This document shows positions 26,113 to 34,472 of a stretch of 64,000 bases of DNA, piece by piece. Origin of the DNA: Acidobacteriota bacterium. GTDB lineage: Bacteria > Acidobacteriota > Blastocatellia > Pyrinomonadales > Pyrinomonadaceae. The notes beneath the pieces are model-generated. The model saw only the letters and a list, made by a program, of their open reading frames with translations, was not told the DNA's origin and did not search any database. Made by a program: the position numbers and the translations under genes. The stretch lies in assembly GCA_019639195.1 (NCBI GenBank), contig JAHBSI010000002.1:434001-498000 (forward strand), read 5' to 3'. Position 1 is the first letter of the stretch; every line of letters starts with the position of its first letter.

Positions 26113-26370
26113 ATGTCAACAATCGCCGAAACAAGCCCGTCAGCTAAGCCGAAATCCGCACAGCCGATGCTCCAGATCAACCGCCTCAACTACGTCCGCG
26201 TCAGCGCGAAAGTGCTCGATACCACCGATCAAAAACTAAAGAAATATCTTCAGTTCTCGGGCGAGCAAATGAATACAAAGGTCACGAACGACGACGTGAT
26301 CGAGTATGCTCTAAACCTGCTTTTCGAGCGGGATACAGCCTTTAGATCCTGGCTCAAAGCTAATGGATAG
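26113..26370 (+). CDS. Small DNA-binding-like protein next to oriT
   Basis: 85 residues. After a Ser/Ala/Lys-rich tail comes LNYVRVSAKVLDTTDQKLKKYL, and near the end VTNDDVIEYALNLLFERD. The beta-strand then two-helix plan with a short strand RLNYVRVSAKV resembles ribbon-helix-helix or plasmid stability regulators. An AAGGAG box lies upstream. It is transcribed away from the mobilisation genes over the probable oriT and may regulate that promoter or the T4SS palindromes. No family name can be given. Confidence 0.55.
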   Translation: MSTIAETSPSAKPKSAQPMLQINRLNYVRVSAKVLDTTDQKLKKYLQFSGEQMNTKVTNDDVIEYALNLLFERDTAFRSWLKANG

Positions 26371-26383
26371 CCGATCCGTCACG

Positions 26384-27037
26384 TTAGCTTGAAAATGCCG
26401 AAGGGTAAACCGCAACGCCGTTCAGTGTCGGAACCGGGACCGTGGTATTCCCAAAAGTCTGATACCGACTCACGATTCTTTCAAGCTCGATCTCGAACGA
26501 GCGGATATTCAGCTGATTGTTCTCATCCGAGAGATGCTTTGTAAGCAGTTCAAGATCATCGAAAGCAAGATCAGTTCGAGCGGTCGAGGCAGCTCGAGCC
26601 AGCCTGTCGGCCGCTTCCTGAAAGACGAGTCCGTTATGGCCTTTAACCCACCTCCAGGTGATGTGATGGCCATAAGCCTTCTTTACTAATTCACGCCATA
26701 AAGTAAGATTGGTCTTCATTCTGTTCCTGCCATTCATCGTGTCGATCACGTACCGCGAATCGGAGAAAATCTCGACGCGGCAGGGCCGGCAAAGCTCTTC
26801 GAGAGCTTTAATGCAGGCGTAGATCTCTGCCATCTGGTTTGTGATCCCACCGGACAGATACATCGCAACCAGTTTGAGTTCCGCTCTATTTTGGTCGATG
26901 ATCACTGCGCCGCAACCGGCCGATGCATCCGGAGAACCGTTTCGAAGGCATGATGCATCGGCGTAGACCGACACCACCGGTGTATAACTTTCATCCGGCT
27001 CACTGCGATTTTCCTTTACAAGCTTCAATGCGGTCAT
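26384..27037 (-). CDS. rnhA: Ribonuclease HI
   Basis: 217 residues. The RNase H core covers about 20-150: strand VVSVYADAS with Asp 27, MAEIYACIKAL with Glu 71, IFSDSRYVIDTM with Asp 93, and EAADRLARAA with Asp 144, so all four metal-binding acidic residues are present. A GHNG loop (about 133-136) supplies the usual His. The C-terminal 65 residues are an uncharacterised extension. RNase H removes RNA from RNA-DNA hybrids; on a conjugative element it may clear primers from the newly entered strand. GAGG precedes the ATG. The gene lies in the SSB cluster and ends 13 bases from the oppositely transcribed 26113 gene. Confidence 0.9.
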   Translation of the reverse strand: MTALKLVKENRSEPDESYTPVVSVYADASCLRNGSPDASAGCGAVIIDQNRAELKLVAMYLSGGITNQMAEIYACIKALEELCRPCRVEIFSDSRYVIDTMNGRNRMKTNLTLWRELVKKAYGHHITWRWVKGHNGLVFQEAADRLARAASTARTDLAFDDLELLTKHLSDENNQLNIRSFEIELERIVSRYQTFGNTTVPVPTLNGVAVYPSAFSS

Positions 27038-27069
27038 GGTTTACCTCTTGAGTGGAAGTGCGAAATACA

Positions 27070-27095
27070 CGGGCACCGGAATACTTCGGTGCCCG
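27070..27095. repeat. Perfect 9-bp stem hairpin upstream of rnhA
   Basis: CGGGCACCG (27070-27078) pairs with CGGTGCCCG (27087-27095), with an eight-base loop. It is 33 bases upstream of the RNase H start and 36 bases after the ssb stop on the leftward strand. There is no T-run, so it is not a standard terminator. It is one of a series of hairpins in this gene cluster. Confidence 0.7.
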
Positions 27096-27131
27096 AAAGA
27101 ATACACTACAAAGTTTGTAGCCGGAGCTCGT

Positions 27132-27578
27132 CTAAAACTGATCGACGAACGGTTCGGTCGGCTGGGTTTCGGTATTCACCGGCCCCGTATATTCAGGTGC
27201 GGAGGACTGCTCCGTACCAGCGGCAACGGAAGCATTCGATTCCTGTCCTTCCGGACGGTTTCCGCCTACGAACTCGAATGAGAAAAGCGCTACCTCGGCG
27301 CCCGATCGCGGGTCGCCCTCGTTCGTCGTCCACGGATTGAACGACAGCCGGCCGTGGACGAGAAGATAGGTGCCTTTCTTCACATGTTCGGCAATGGTTT
27401 CGGCGGTCTTTCCGAACGCGGTCACATTGAACCAGTGCGTGATTTCCGTGCGGCCTTCGAGACCGTTCTTGAATGAGTTAGACGCGATCGGAAAACTCGC
27501 GACTGCGGTGCCCTTTTCCGAATAGCGCAGGTTCACATCGCGTCCCGCATTTCCTAAAATTGAGATATTGGCTGACAT
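27132..27578 (-). CDS. ssb: Single-stranded DNA-binding protein (paralogue 1)
   Basis: 148 residues. The OB fold begins MSANISILGNAGRDVNLRY, continues with the core motif THWFNVTAFGKTAETIAEHVKKG and ends with LLVHGRLSFNPW, all typical of SSB. The C-terminal tail is Gly/Glu/Thr-rich and ends EPFVDQF; the usual acidic tip DDDIPF is only loosely kept. Element-encoded SSBs coat the transferred strand in the recipient and dampen the SOS response. A second SSB (30006-30410) is clearly paralogous. An AAGGAG box is present upstream, slightly far from the ATG. Confidence 0.92.
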   Translation of the reverse strand: MSANISILGNAGRDVNLRYSEKGTAVASFPIASNSFKNGLEGRTEITHWFNVTAFGKTAETIAEHVKKGTYLLVHGRLSFNPWTTNEGDPRSGAEVALFSFEFVGGNRPEGQESNASVAAGTEQSSAPEYTGPVNTETQPTEPFVDQF

Positions 27579-27623
27579 GGTTAATTTTTTGCTCCTTGGT
27601 TAATTTTTAAGCCGTAAGAAAAA

Positions 27624-27681
27624 GCGGCGGCCGAAGCATTCACGAAGAATGTAATTCACTTCCGCTGCCTGTGACCGCCGC
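27624..27681 (-). terminator. Stem-loop with T-run between an unknown gene and ssb
   Basis: GCGGCGG (27624-27630) pairs with CCGCCGC (27675-27681), and a smaller hairpin CATTC/GAATG sits inside the loop. Reading leftward, the stem is followed by TTTTTC, so it could stop transcripts of the 545-residue gene that ends at 27718. Reading rightward it is also followed by CTTTTTC. It lies just upstream of ssb and is thus part of the hairpin series. Confidence 0.6.
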
Positions 27682-27717
27682 TCTTTTTCAATTTGTTTGC
27701 AAAATGTCTTGCGGATC

Positions 27718-29355
27718 TTAAGCAACGACGTGGACAAACTGTCTCTGCTGCGATCGAACATTCTGGCTAGGCCTATTGGTCCCGGTGACCGCCTTCAGCT
27801 CCGTTTCCCGCGTCCGGACTGCGTCCCACAACCTTTGCTTTTCCTGACGCGTGAGAGACTTTGCCTCCGGGTCGTTATAGAGCAAGAACTTAAGATACCG
27901 GAGCCCGCCGACCGTCGCTTTCTCGATCTTACGAAGCCATCGCCTTGCATCTTTCGAGAACGAATCCCGAAGACGAACTTCCTGCGATTTGGCGACCGTG
28001 TTGAGAGCCGTAAATTCCTTGAGGGACAGCCTGTTCGTCTCTTTGAAGTCCGCATAGGCCCGCTTCTTGAGATCTGCAACGTCGGCTGTGTCCGAGGTGC
28101 CGCGGATCGCAAGATACATCTCCTGGTATGCTTCATGCCGCAAACTCCTCAGATGGAAGTCCGAGTACTGCCGACGCCAAAGAAGCCTTAAAACTGCGGC
28201 CGCGTACTGCATCTCCTCGAAATCGGGATTCACCTCTTGCTCGGTGACGAATTCGACGGCAGATCCCGTGCGACAGGTGAAGAGTCTGCGGGCCGAACGA
28301 ACTGCCTTTTGGTCGTAGATCCGGTCAAGTGACAGCGAGAGCCATTCCTCGAACTCCTGATCCGTGAGCGGCGCTTTCGATGGATTATTCCAACTCTCTA
28401 TGGGCAGACCTGCGCCCGTCTGTTCCGCCCATGCTTCAGCTATCATTTGCCGTGCATTTTGAACGACGTTCGCCCCCATTTCGTGACCGACAAACAGCCG
28501 TCCCAATTCCGAAGCCAGATGCCTCACCTCACCTGGAAGGCAAGACTCATCTATCTCGCATTCGAGATCGAAAACGACGATTGATCGCTGTCCGCCATTC
28601 ATCGTAAGACCGACGATTCCGTTCTCGTCATACTGCTCCAGACTCTCAAAAGTGAGGAAGTCTCGGTCCAGTTCACCGATCGATTTGTCGCCGTCGGAGA
28701 GATAATGTTCAGCTAGATCGTCGTAGATCACCCTGCTCACTTTTTGCCGGCCGACACGGCGGAACACCGCTTTCATCTCGTCCTCGAAGATCGGGTAGCG
28801 CGGCGGGATCGGCATGCGGTTTTTCGCGACTTCTTTGACGCGTCGCTGATCGGCGACTGTGAGCTTCTGCTCGCCATGGTCAAACTCTTCATATGAGATC
28901 TCGCGATCAGAATTCGTCGCCGTCACAGCCTCAAGCTGCATGCCCAAGATCCCCATTTCCTTGAGCACGTCAGATGCCCCACGCCTGCGGACCTCGCCGT
29001 AATAAAAGGCAGCGATCTGCTCGTACTCGAACTGACCGGCATCCGGGCTTGCGATCGCCTTGATGCACCGAACGAACTCGCGTCCGTCGTCTTCGTTTCC
29101 GAGACTCTTTACCGCGTACTCGAGCGACATTATTCTCACTCGGTCAACGGGTTCGGGCTCCAACTCGTCCGCTATCCTGATAACCACATCGCCAAGAATT
29201 GTAAACTCCTCCAGTTCCCTCCTGCGCATCGGATTGTTTGCGAGATGTGCACACCAGTCCTGCATTGGGGAGCCGGTATTGATCGGCGAAAATGCCAGGA
29301 TCGCGTTCTGCGGAGCAAATTTTCTAAGCTGTTCGATGTTCAATTGTTCTGCCAT
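27718..29355 (-). CDS. Uncharacterised 545-residue protein of the SSB cluster
   Basis: No family is recognised. The protein is soluble, acidic in the N-terminal half and basic at the C-terminus, with no signal peptide or membrane segment. Visible blocks: RKFAPQNAILAFSPINTGSP at the N-terminus, LSLDRIYDQKAVRSARRLFTC around 335-360, and RRQYSDFHLRSLRHEAYQEMY around 405-425. An SGxG-like nucleotide site is not seen. AAGAGGTAAGTT precedes the ATG, the same box as at rnhA, which suggests common origin. A strong hairpin lies 15 bases upstream. The neighbours suggest a role in handling incoming single-stranded DNA or in the recipient, but that is inference. Confidence 0.6.
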   Translation of the reverse strand: MAEQLNIEQLRKFAPQNAILAFSPINTGSPMQDWCAHLANNPMRRRELEEFTILGDVVIRIADELEPEPVDRVRIMSLEYAVKSLGNEDDGREFVRCIKAIASPDAGQFEYEQIAAFYYGEVRRRGASDVLKEMGILGMQLEAVTATNSDREISYEEFDHGEQKLTVADQRRVKEVAKNRMPIPPRYPIFEDEMKAVFRRVGRQKVSRVIYDDLAEHYLSDGDKSIGELDRDFLTFESLEQYDENGIVGLTMNGGQRSIVVFDLECEIDESCLPGEVRHLASELGRLFVGHEMGANVVQNARQMIAEAWAEQTGAGLPIESWNNPSKAPLTDQEFEEWLSLSLDRIYDQKAVRSARRLFTCRTGSAVEFVTEQEVNPDFEEMQYAAAVLRLLWRRQYSDFHLRSLRHEAYQEMYLAIRGTSDTADVADLKKRAYADFKETNRLSLKEFTALNTVAKSQEVRLRDSFSKDARRWLRKIEKATVGGLRYLKFLLYNDPEAKSLTRQEKQRLWDAVRTRETELKAVTGTNRPSQNVRSQQRQFVHVVA

Positions 29356-29369
29356 AACTTACCTCTTGT

Positions 29370-29388
29370 CCGGATCGCTACGATCCGG
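29370..29388. repeat. Perfect hairpin upstream of the 545-residue gene
   Basis: CCGGATCG (29370-29377), loop CTA, CGATCCGG (29381-29388). Three weaker stems follow within the next 110 bases: AGGGC/GCCCT near 29402-29424, CCTGAAT/ATTCAGG near 29424-29452, and TCCCT/AGGGA near 29460-29488. The gap 29356-29507 is thus almost wholly structured. Confidence 0.65.
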
Positions 29389-29507
29389 AGAAAACGCGTT
29401 AGGTTTGAGGGCAGCGCTTTCAAAGCCCTGAATAAAAATCACTTTCATTCAGGCTCGAAAATCCCTTTCAAGTTGGAACAGGGACAATATGGAACTACGT
29501 GTGGGCG

Positions 29508-29903
29508 CTATGCTTGGGAGCCGAGTTCGTTCAAGAGCTTTTGAAGGTGGACGAATGTTCTCGGTGCCCACTTCTCGAGCTGAGCCCGACCGGTCCCGAG
29601 GCCGGCGGAAGGGATGACGATCAAGCGGATCGACTCCGTAGCGGCATTCGCGATCTCGGCAAAGGCCGCATCGATCGCAGCCTTGTTCTTCTCGAATTCC
29701 GCGTCGGAAAAGAATGCATCCTCTTTATAGCCCGGACTCTTCTTTGTCGGTATACCGATCGCATTCGGCTCACCACGCATGGCTGCCGCCTGTCCTCCGA
29801 ACCCGCGCCGATCGAGGTTGTCGCCAAAGAGAAACAGCTTGTCGCGGTTCGCCTGAACATATTCGCGGGTGATGTACCGCATTCTTTCGATTTTGGGCTT
29901 CAT
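29508..29903 (-). CDS. Conserved mobile-element protein of macrodomain-like appearance
   Basis: 131 residues. The pattern LFLFGDNLDRRGFGGQAAAMRG, then NAIGIPTKKSPG, and finally VIPSAGLGTGRAQLEKWAPRTF recurs in phage and plasmid small proteins. The last block resembles the G-x-G-x-G loop and downstream helix of macrodomain folds that bind ADP-ribose. I am not certain of the fold. No clear ribosome-binding site precedes either possible start (29903 or ATG 29882). It lies between the two SSB-side blocks with a strong hairpin upstream. Function unknown; an anti-defence role would fit the location but is speculative. Confidence 0.65.
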   Translation of the reverse strand: MKPKIERMRYITREYVQANRDKLFLFGDNLDRRGFGGQAAAMRGEPNAIGIPTKKSPGYKEDAFFSDAEFEKNKAAIDAAFAEIANAATESIRLIVIPSAGLGTGRAQLEKWAPRTFVHLQKLLNELGSQA

Positions 29904-29923
29904 AAGCGCTGCTGTAGAGGAGG

Positions 29924-29971
29924 CGGACCGCCGCCAAGCCTTCCCATCTGAGAAGGTATGACGGCGGTCCG
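29924..29971. repeat. Perfect 10-bp stem with nested stem upstream of the 131-residue gene
   Basis: CGGACCGCCG (29924-29933) pairs with CGGCGGTCCG (29962-29971); inside the loop CCTTC pairs with GAAGG. It is 21 bases upstream of the gene start on the leftward strand, a strong extended hairpin in the 102-base gap before SSB 2. Confidence 0.7.
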
Positions 29972-30005
29972 AGGTTGGATGGTCAGTTGGCAGGTTGAGA
30001 ACCGA

Positions 30006-30410
30006 TCAATAAGCCGCGGCCTGCTGGACCTCGCTCGGCATCTCCGAGGGCGGCGGCATCATGACTTCCGCAACGCTGCCGTCCTCTTGTTTTCCGGTCA
30101 GGAACTGGAATTCCTGAAGGACGATCTCCGCACCCGACTGCGGAGAGTCGTTCCGGTCAAGCCACGGGTTGAAAGTAAGCCGTCCCTGAACGTAAAGCCT
30201 GTGGCCCTTGCGGACGTAGCGGGCGATCGTTTCAGCCTGCTTGCCGAACGCCGTCACGCGGAACCAGTCGGTCTTTTCCTGCCGTCCGTCAGGCGTATTT
30301 CTGAAGGTGTTCGACGCGATCGAGAAGTTCGCGATGAAGGTGCCGTTGTCCGTGATCTTGGTCTCCGGCTCCTTGCCGAGATTGCCGATGAGTGAAATGT
30401 TTGCTGACAT
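30006..30410 (-). CDS. ssb: Single-stranded DNA-binding protein (paralogue 2)
   Basis: 134 residues. OB-fold motifs: MSANISLIGNLGKEPETKI, TDWFRVTAFGKQAETIARYV, LYVQGRLTFNPW. It is clearly homologous to the SSB at 27132, including the FNPW and (S/A)GAE(V/I) blocks, but diverged along the chain. The C-terminus ends in VQQAAAY, without the acidic tip that recruits host partners, so it may act mainly as a DNA coat. It is the most upstream gene of the leftward cluster, preceded by a 480-base structured gap. AGGAGA lies upstream of the ATG. Confidence 0.92.
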   Translation of the reverse strand: MSANISLIGNLGKEPETKITDNGTFIANFSIASNTFRNTPDGRQEKTDWFRVTAFGKQAETIARYVRKGHRLYVQGRLTFNPWLDRNDSPQSGAEIVLQEFQFLTGKQEDGSVAEVMMPPPSEMPSEVQQAAAY

Positions 30411-30894
30411 GGTGTTCTTTATTCTCCTGTTAGTTATTTAGTCTTTGAACGCTCTAAAGCGTCGGGGGCTCGGCAGCAGCTTGTCGAGAAGGTTTCTCTC
30501 TCTAGCGGTCAACCGAGCCGCTGTTTGCCTGCAGCTCTATTTTTGTTTTCGGACTAAGTCCGCATGTCAGACCAGTAATATCACGACCGTCTTGACCTGT
30601 TTGGATGTGTACCGATAGACTTCGACGAGGCAGGAATGAGGTCCAAATTATGTTTTTAGAAAATGTTGCCGAGCGCTACTGCTCCCATAAGCCTTCGTAC
30701 TTGGCCGATAAGTGCGAAAGCATGCAAAGGCAGATATGCTTAGTATCCGAACCTAGAATCCTTTTAGGCAGGCATCCCTAAAAGATTTCCATTTCCTTGT
30801 CACAATTGGTCAGACCTGGAGGGATATTATCGTGATGCGATGGAGTCGTTGTTTGTTAACTGCCCTGCACGGAACTAAATATTGAAAATTAGCT
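30411..30894. other. Gene-free, structured intergenic region before Gabija
   Basis: 484 bases without a supported gene. It contains ACGCT/AGCGT (30449-30462), GGCTCGG (30467-30473) pairing with CCGAGCC (30513-30519), the near-palindrome CGGACTAAGTCCG (30550-30562), and CTTTTAGG (30761-30768) pairing with CCTAAAAG (30777-30784). The left part probably serves the ssb promoter (leftward), the right AT-rich part the Gabija genes (rightward). No tRNA or att-like repeat was recognised. Confidence 0.55.
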
Positions 30895-32673
30895 ATGAGA
30901 ATCAGAAAAGTACATATACGGAATTTTCGGAATTTCCAGGATTGCGAGGTGTTGCTGGACGGCGATGCCGTAATCGTCGGCGAGAACAAGATTGGCAAAA
31001 CGAATTTTCTTTATGCGCTGAGGCTCGTTCTCGACCCAAAGATCTCGGATTCCGAAAGAAATCTGCGCCTGGAAGATTTTTGGGACGGGCTGCAACGCCC
31101 CCTCGGGAACGAAGATTCGATCAGTATCGCGGTTGATTTAACTGACTTTGAGGACGATCCTGACCAACTCGCGCTGCTATCTGATTATTTAGTTCAGCAA
31201 CAGCCCATGGTCTCCCGCCTGACTTTCCTGTTCCAGCCGCTTCCGACGCTGCAAGGTCCCCCTCGTCGAGAATCCGAATATCAGTTCGTGTGCTATGGAG
31301 GGAACTCTGTCGACAATAGGTTTGGATTCGAAGTTCGCAACGCAATACCTTTGAATATCTTGCCGGCACTCAGGGATGCAGAATCCGATCTAGCGAATTG
31401 GCGACGGTCTCCGCTTGCTCCATTACTGAGAGCGATAGCCGCTGAAATCGACGGCCCGCAACTCGATGAGGTCGCGCAACGGATAACTGAAGTCACGGCT
31501 GAGATCGCAGGGATCGACCGCGTTCATCAGCTAAGCGATAACCTAGCGGCTCGGCTCGAAAAAATGGCCGGGGAGCGCGGAAAGGTCGACACAAACCTCA
31601 GTTTCAGCCCCGCGGAACCGAATAAGTTGATCCGATCCCTAAAATTATTCATTGACAACGGAACAAGAAGCGTCGGGGATGCTAGTTTGGGCTGTGCCAA
31701 TCTAATTTACTTGTCACTACTTTCCCTTGATCTTGAACGACAGGTTCGGGAAGGGTCCCGACACCATACATTTCTGGCGATTGAGGAACCAGAGGCTCAT
31801 TTGCACCCGCATTTGCAGCGGCTCGTTTTCCGGGATTTCTTTCAAAGACCCGGCGAAGAACTTCCAGAAGGAGAAGAGGTCTCTCAAACAACCATTGTCA
31901 CCACTCACTCGCCCAATATCGTTAGCGTTGCTCCCATAAAATCCCTGGTTTTGCTCTCTGACCGGGGCGACGACGGCACCAAGGCAACATCTACTGCAAC
32001 TCTCGAACTAACTGCCTCGGAGTTTGACGATCTCCAACGATATCTCGATGTCAATCGCGGCGAATGTGTATTTGCCAGCGGTTTGATCCTGGTCGAGGGA
32101 ATTGCCGAGGAATATCTTGTGCCGGCGTTCGCAAAACTGCTAGGTCGGAATCTTGATGAACTTGGGATCTCGGTTTGCGTCGTAGGCGGAACGAACTTTG
32201 CTCCGTACATAAAGTGCTTCGGGCCAAAAGGACTAGGGATTCCGATTTCGGTGCTTACGGATATGGATCCAATCGCCGGTGGCGAGCCGCTTGCGCATAA
32301 CCGCGTGAGGAAACTGATGGAAATCGTCGGTGAACCGACTACCGGTCTAACCGTGGCGAACTTTGTCGGAACAGGAGCAGCGAACGGATTCTTTGTAAAC
32401 TCGCATACGCTCGAATTGGATCTGCTCGAAAGCGGAGCTAAGACGATCATGATCGAGGTGCTAAAGGAGTTGACCGAAAACGGTGCGGTAGTAGGGCGCT
32501 GCGACGCCTGGCAAGGCGATCCGGATCACCTGGACAAACCTCAATTCCTGAAAGACGTAATCGAAGTCGGCAAAGGAAGGTTCGCCCAGCGCCTGGCCGC
32601 CCGTGTGACTGCAGATCATTGTCCTGCTTATATTTCAAACGCGATCGAGTTCATAGTCGAAAAGGCAGCTTGA
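30895..32673 (+). CDS. gajA: Gabija GajA: OLD-family ATPase-TOPRIM nuclease
   Basis: 592 residues, close to known GajA length. It has an ABC/SMC-like N-terminus MRIRKVHIRNFRNF, Walker A GENKIGKT (29-36) and Walker B LAIEEPEAHLHPHLQ near 296. The region TTHSPNIVSVAP follows. The C-terminal TOPRIM domain shows LVEGIAEEYLVP (catalytic Glu near 401) and VLTDMDPIAGG (Asp pair near 455-457). GajA is a sequence-specific nicking endonuclease inhibited by NTPs and activated when phage replication depletes them. The helicase gene follows immediately, the defining Gabija pair. The ribosome-binding site is poor and the start was chosen by the RIRKVHI motif. OLD alone would be a weaker call; the pair makes it good. 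Confidence 0.88.
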   Translation: MRIRKVHIRNFRNFQDCEVLLDGDAVIVGENKIGKTNFLYALRLVLDPKISDSERNLRLEDFWDGLQRPLGNEDSISIAVDLTDFEDDPDQLALLSDYLVQQQPMVSRLTFLFQPLPTLQGPPRRESEYQFVCYGGNSVDNRFGFEVRNAIPLNILPALRDAESDLANWRRSPLAPLLRAIAAEIDGPQLDEVAQRITEVTAEIAGIDRVHQLSDNLAARLEKMAGERGKVDTNLSFSPAEPNKLIRSLKLFIDNGTRSVGDASLGCANLIYLSLLSLDLERQVREGSRHHTFLAIEEPEAHLHPHLQRLVFRDFFQRPGEELPEGEEVSQTTIVTTHSPNIVSVAPIKSLVLLSDRGDDGTKATSTATLELTASEFDDLQRYLDVNRGECVFASGLILVEGIAEEYLVPAFAKLLGRNLDELGISVCVVGGTNFAPYIKCFGPKGLGIPISVLTDMDPIAGGEPLAHNRVRKLMEIVGEPTTGLTVANFVGTGAANGFFVNSHTLELDLLESGAKTIMIEVLKELTENGAVVGRCDAWQGDPDHLDKPQFLKDVIEVGKGRFAQRLAARVTADHCPAYISNAIEFIVEKAA

Positions 32674-32678
32674 ATACA

Positions 32679-34472
32679 GTGAGACCCGCATATCTTATCG
32701 AAGCCGAGAAACTCAGAGCGAACCCCGAACAATGGGCGGCGCTTCAGTCTGAAGGCAGTGTTGTAATCCTCGCGGGACCGGGCAGCGGGAAAACTCAAAC
32801 GATCTCGGTTAAGTTTGCAAAGCTGCTGCACGAAGAAGTCAAAAGCCCCAGGGGAATCGCAGGGCTCACCTATAATAACGAGAGTGCCAGAGAGCTTAAA
32901 CGCCGCTTATCCACGCTCGGTATAGAAGAAAGCAAACGAACCTTTGTCGGCACGATCCACGGGTTTTGTCTTCAACATTTACTGCTACCATTTTCCGAAC
33001 TGGCCGGAATGCCTATGCCAAATCCGGTTGAAGTCGCGAATGGTACCAAAATATCTGAATTGGTGGAGAGAGCAATGGCCGAACGGGGATCGTACGAAAA
33101 TCCAAGAGATGTTCGTCCCCGCATTGAGCGATATCGACGAAGCCACGTGGATCGCACTTTGCCTTCCTGGAAAGAAACCGACCAAGAAACGGCCGAATTA
33201 TGCGAAACGTATGAAAACCTGCTTGTCGGGGAAGGGCTGATCGATTTCGATGAGATGGTCCTCAGAGGTTTCCGGCTACTGAAGGAAAACGAGTGGATAC
33301 GACGGATCATTCTCGCAAAGTTTCCGATCTTCATTATCGACGAATATCAAGACTTGGGAACGCCGCTTCACGAGATGGTGCTGCTCCTAATGGAGTCGGG
33401 CGTACGTATCATCGCGGTCGGCGATCCCGACCAATCTATCTATGATTTTACCGGCGCAAAACCGGAACTGCTGACGGAGTTATCGGAAAAACCAAGAATT
33501 GAAACCATCCGTCTACGATTAAATTACCGAAATGGCCGCAGGATTGTCAGCACATCGCTAACCGTTCTAGATGAAGAAAGACAATTTGAGCCTGTCAGAG
33601 CAGATGAAGGAACGATCACTATCGTGCATGTTCCGGAAGGCTTCGAGCGGCAGGCACGCGTCGTCTGCGAAGAAATCATTCCAGCTTTAACATCAGGTGA
33701 AAATCCGCGAAGCGCCGGTGAGATCGCGATTCTTTATAACGACTATCATGATGCAGCCGTTGTGACACGAGCGGTGAGGCAGGCCGGCTTTAAGTATGTC
33801 GGAGGAGACAAGCAGATACGCTATGAGAATACGCCATTAACGCGGTGGGTTGAGGACTGCGCTAAATGGTGCTCCGGAGGATGGTACAAGGCACAACCGC
33901 GAATCAGCTGGATCCTGGACTTTTGGCTGGCATTCAATCGTGAGTCCGTCGGGCTCGCTGATCTCCGGGAAATCAGACACAAACTGGTTCAACTCCTCTG
34001 GGCCAATAGGGATCCGGATATGCTTCTGAAGGACTGGCTGGACAAGCTGAACGAATTCGGAATTCCGGAACTGGCTAAGAAGATCCGAGCACGATCAAAT
34101 GAGGCGGAATCTTACCAACATCTCTATGAGGCAGCGTGCGATCCCGAACGGCTTGGAGGAATAAATATCGCAGCATTCGGAGGACTTCGCGGAGCATCGG
34201 ACCATCTTAATTTGCTTACTTTGCATAGTGCGAAAGGCTTGGAATACGACTCGGTAATCATAATGGGACTGGAGCAAGGTAAGCTCCCATCCTTCAATGC
34301 AGTAACCGAATATGCAAAACGCGAACAGCGCCGCCGATTTTATGTCGGCCTTACGAGGGCAAGGTACGAGGTATTTTTGCTCTATTCCGGGTGGTATGAA
34401 AATGCTTATGGACGTCGTTTCCAAAATGGCCCATCGGAATACATAGAAGAGGTTCGTCGGAGTTTGGCATGA
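32679..34472 (+). CDS. gajB: Gabija GajB: UvrD/PcrA-like superfamily 1 helicase
   Basis: About 597 residues from GTG 32679, six bases after gajA; a TTG at 32670 overlapping the gajA stop is equally possible, while the ATG at 32619 lies well inside gajA. SF1 motifs in order: Q-motif NPEQWAAL, Walker A AGPGSGKTQT (near 33), motif Ia GLTYNNESARELKRRL, Walker B IIDEYQDLG (near 220), motif III GDPDQSIYDFTGA, motif IV IRLRLNYRN, motif V LLTLHSAKGLEYDSVII and motif VI YVGLTRAR. GajB senses DNA ends or strand products and activates defence with GajA. It is longer than the Bacillus GajB (about 494). Fully intact. Confidence 0.88.
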   Translation: MRPAYLIEAEKLRANPEQWAALQSEGSVVILAGPGSGKTQTISVKFAKLLHEEVKSPRGIAGLTYNNESARELKRRLSTLGIEESKRTFVGTIHGFCLQHLLLPFSELAGMPMPNPVEVANGTKISELVERAMAERGSYENPRDVRPRIERYRRSHVDRTLPSWKETDQETAELCETYENLLVGEGLIDFDEMVLRGFRLLKENEWIRRIILAKFPIFIIDEYQDLGTPLHEMVLLLMESGVRIIAVGDPDQSIYDFTGAKPELLTELSEKPRIETIRLRLNYRNGRRIVSTSLTVLDEERQFEPVRADEGTITIVHVPEGFERQARVVCEEIIPALTSGENPRSAGEIAILYNDYHDAAVVTRAVRQAGFKYVGGDKQIRYENTPLTRWVEDCAKWCSGGWYKAQPRISWILDFWLAFNRESVGLADLREIRHKLVQLLWANRDPDMLLKDWLDKLNEFGIPELAKKIRARSNEAESYQHLYEAACDPERLGGINIAAFGGLRGASDHLNLLTLHSAKGLEYDSVIIMGLEQGKLPSFNAVTEYAKREQRRRFYVGLTRARYEVFLLYSGWYENAYGRRFQNGPSEYIEEVRRSLA

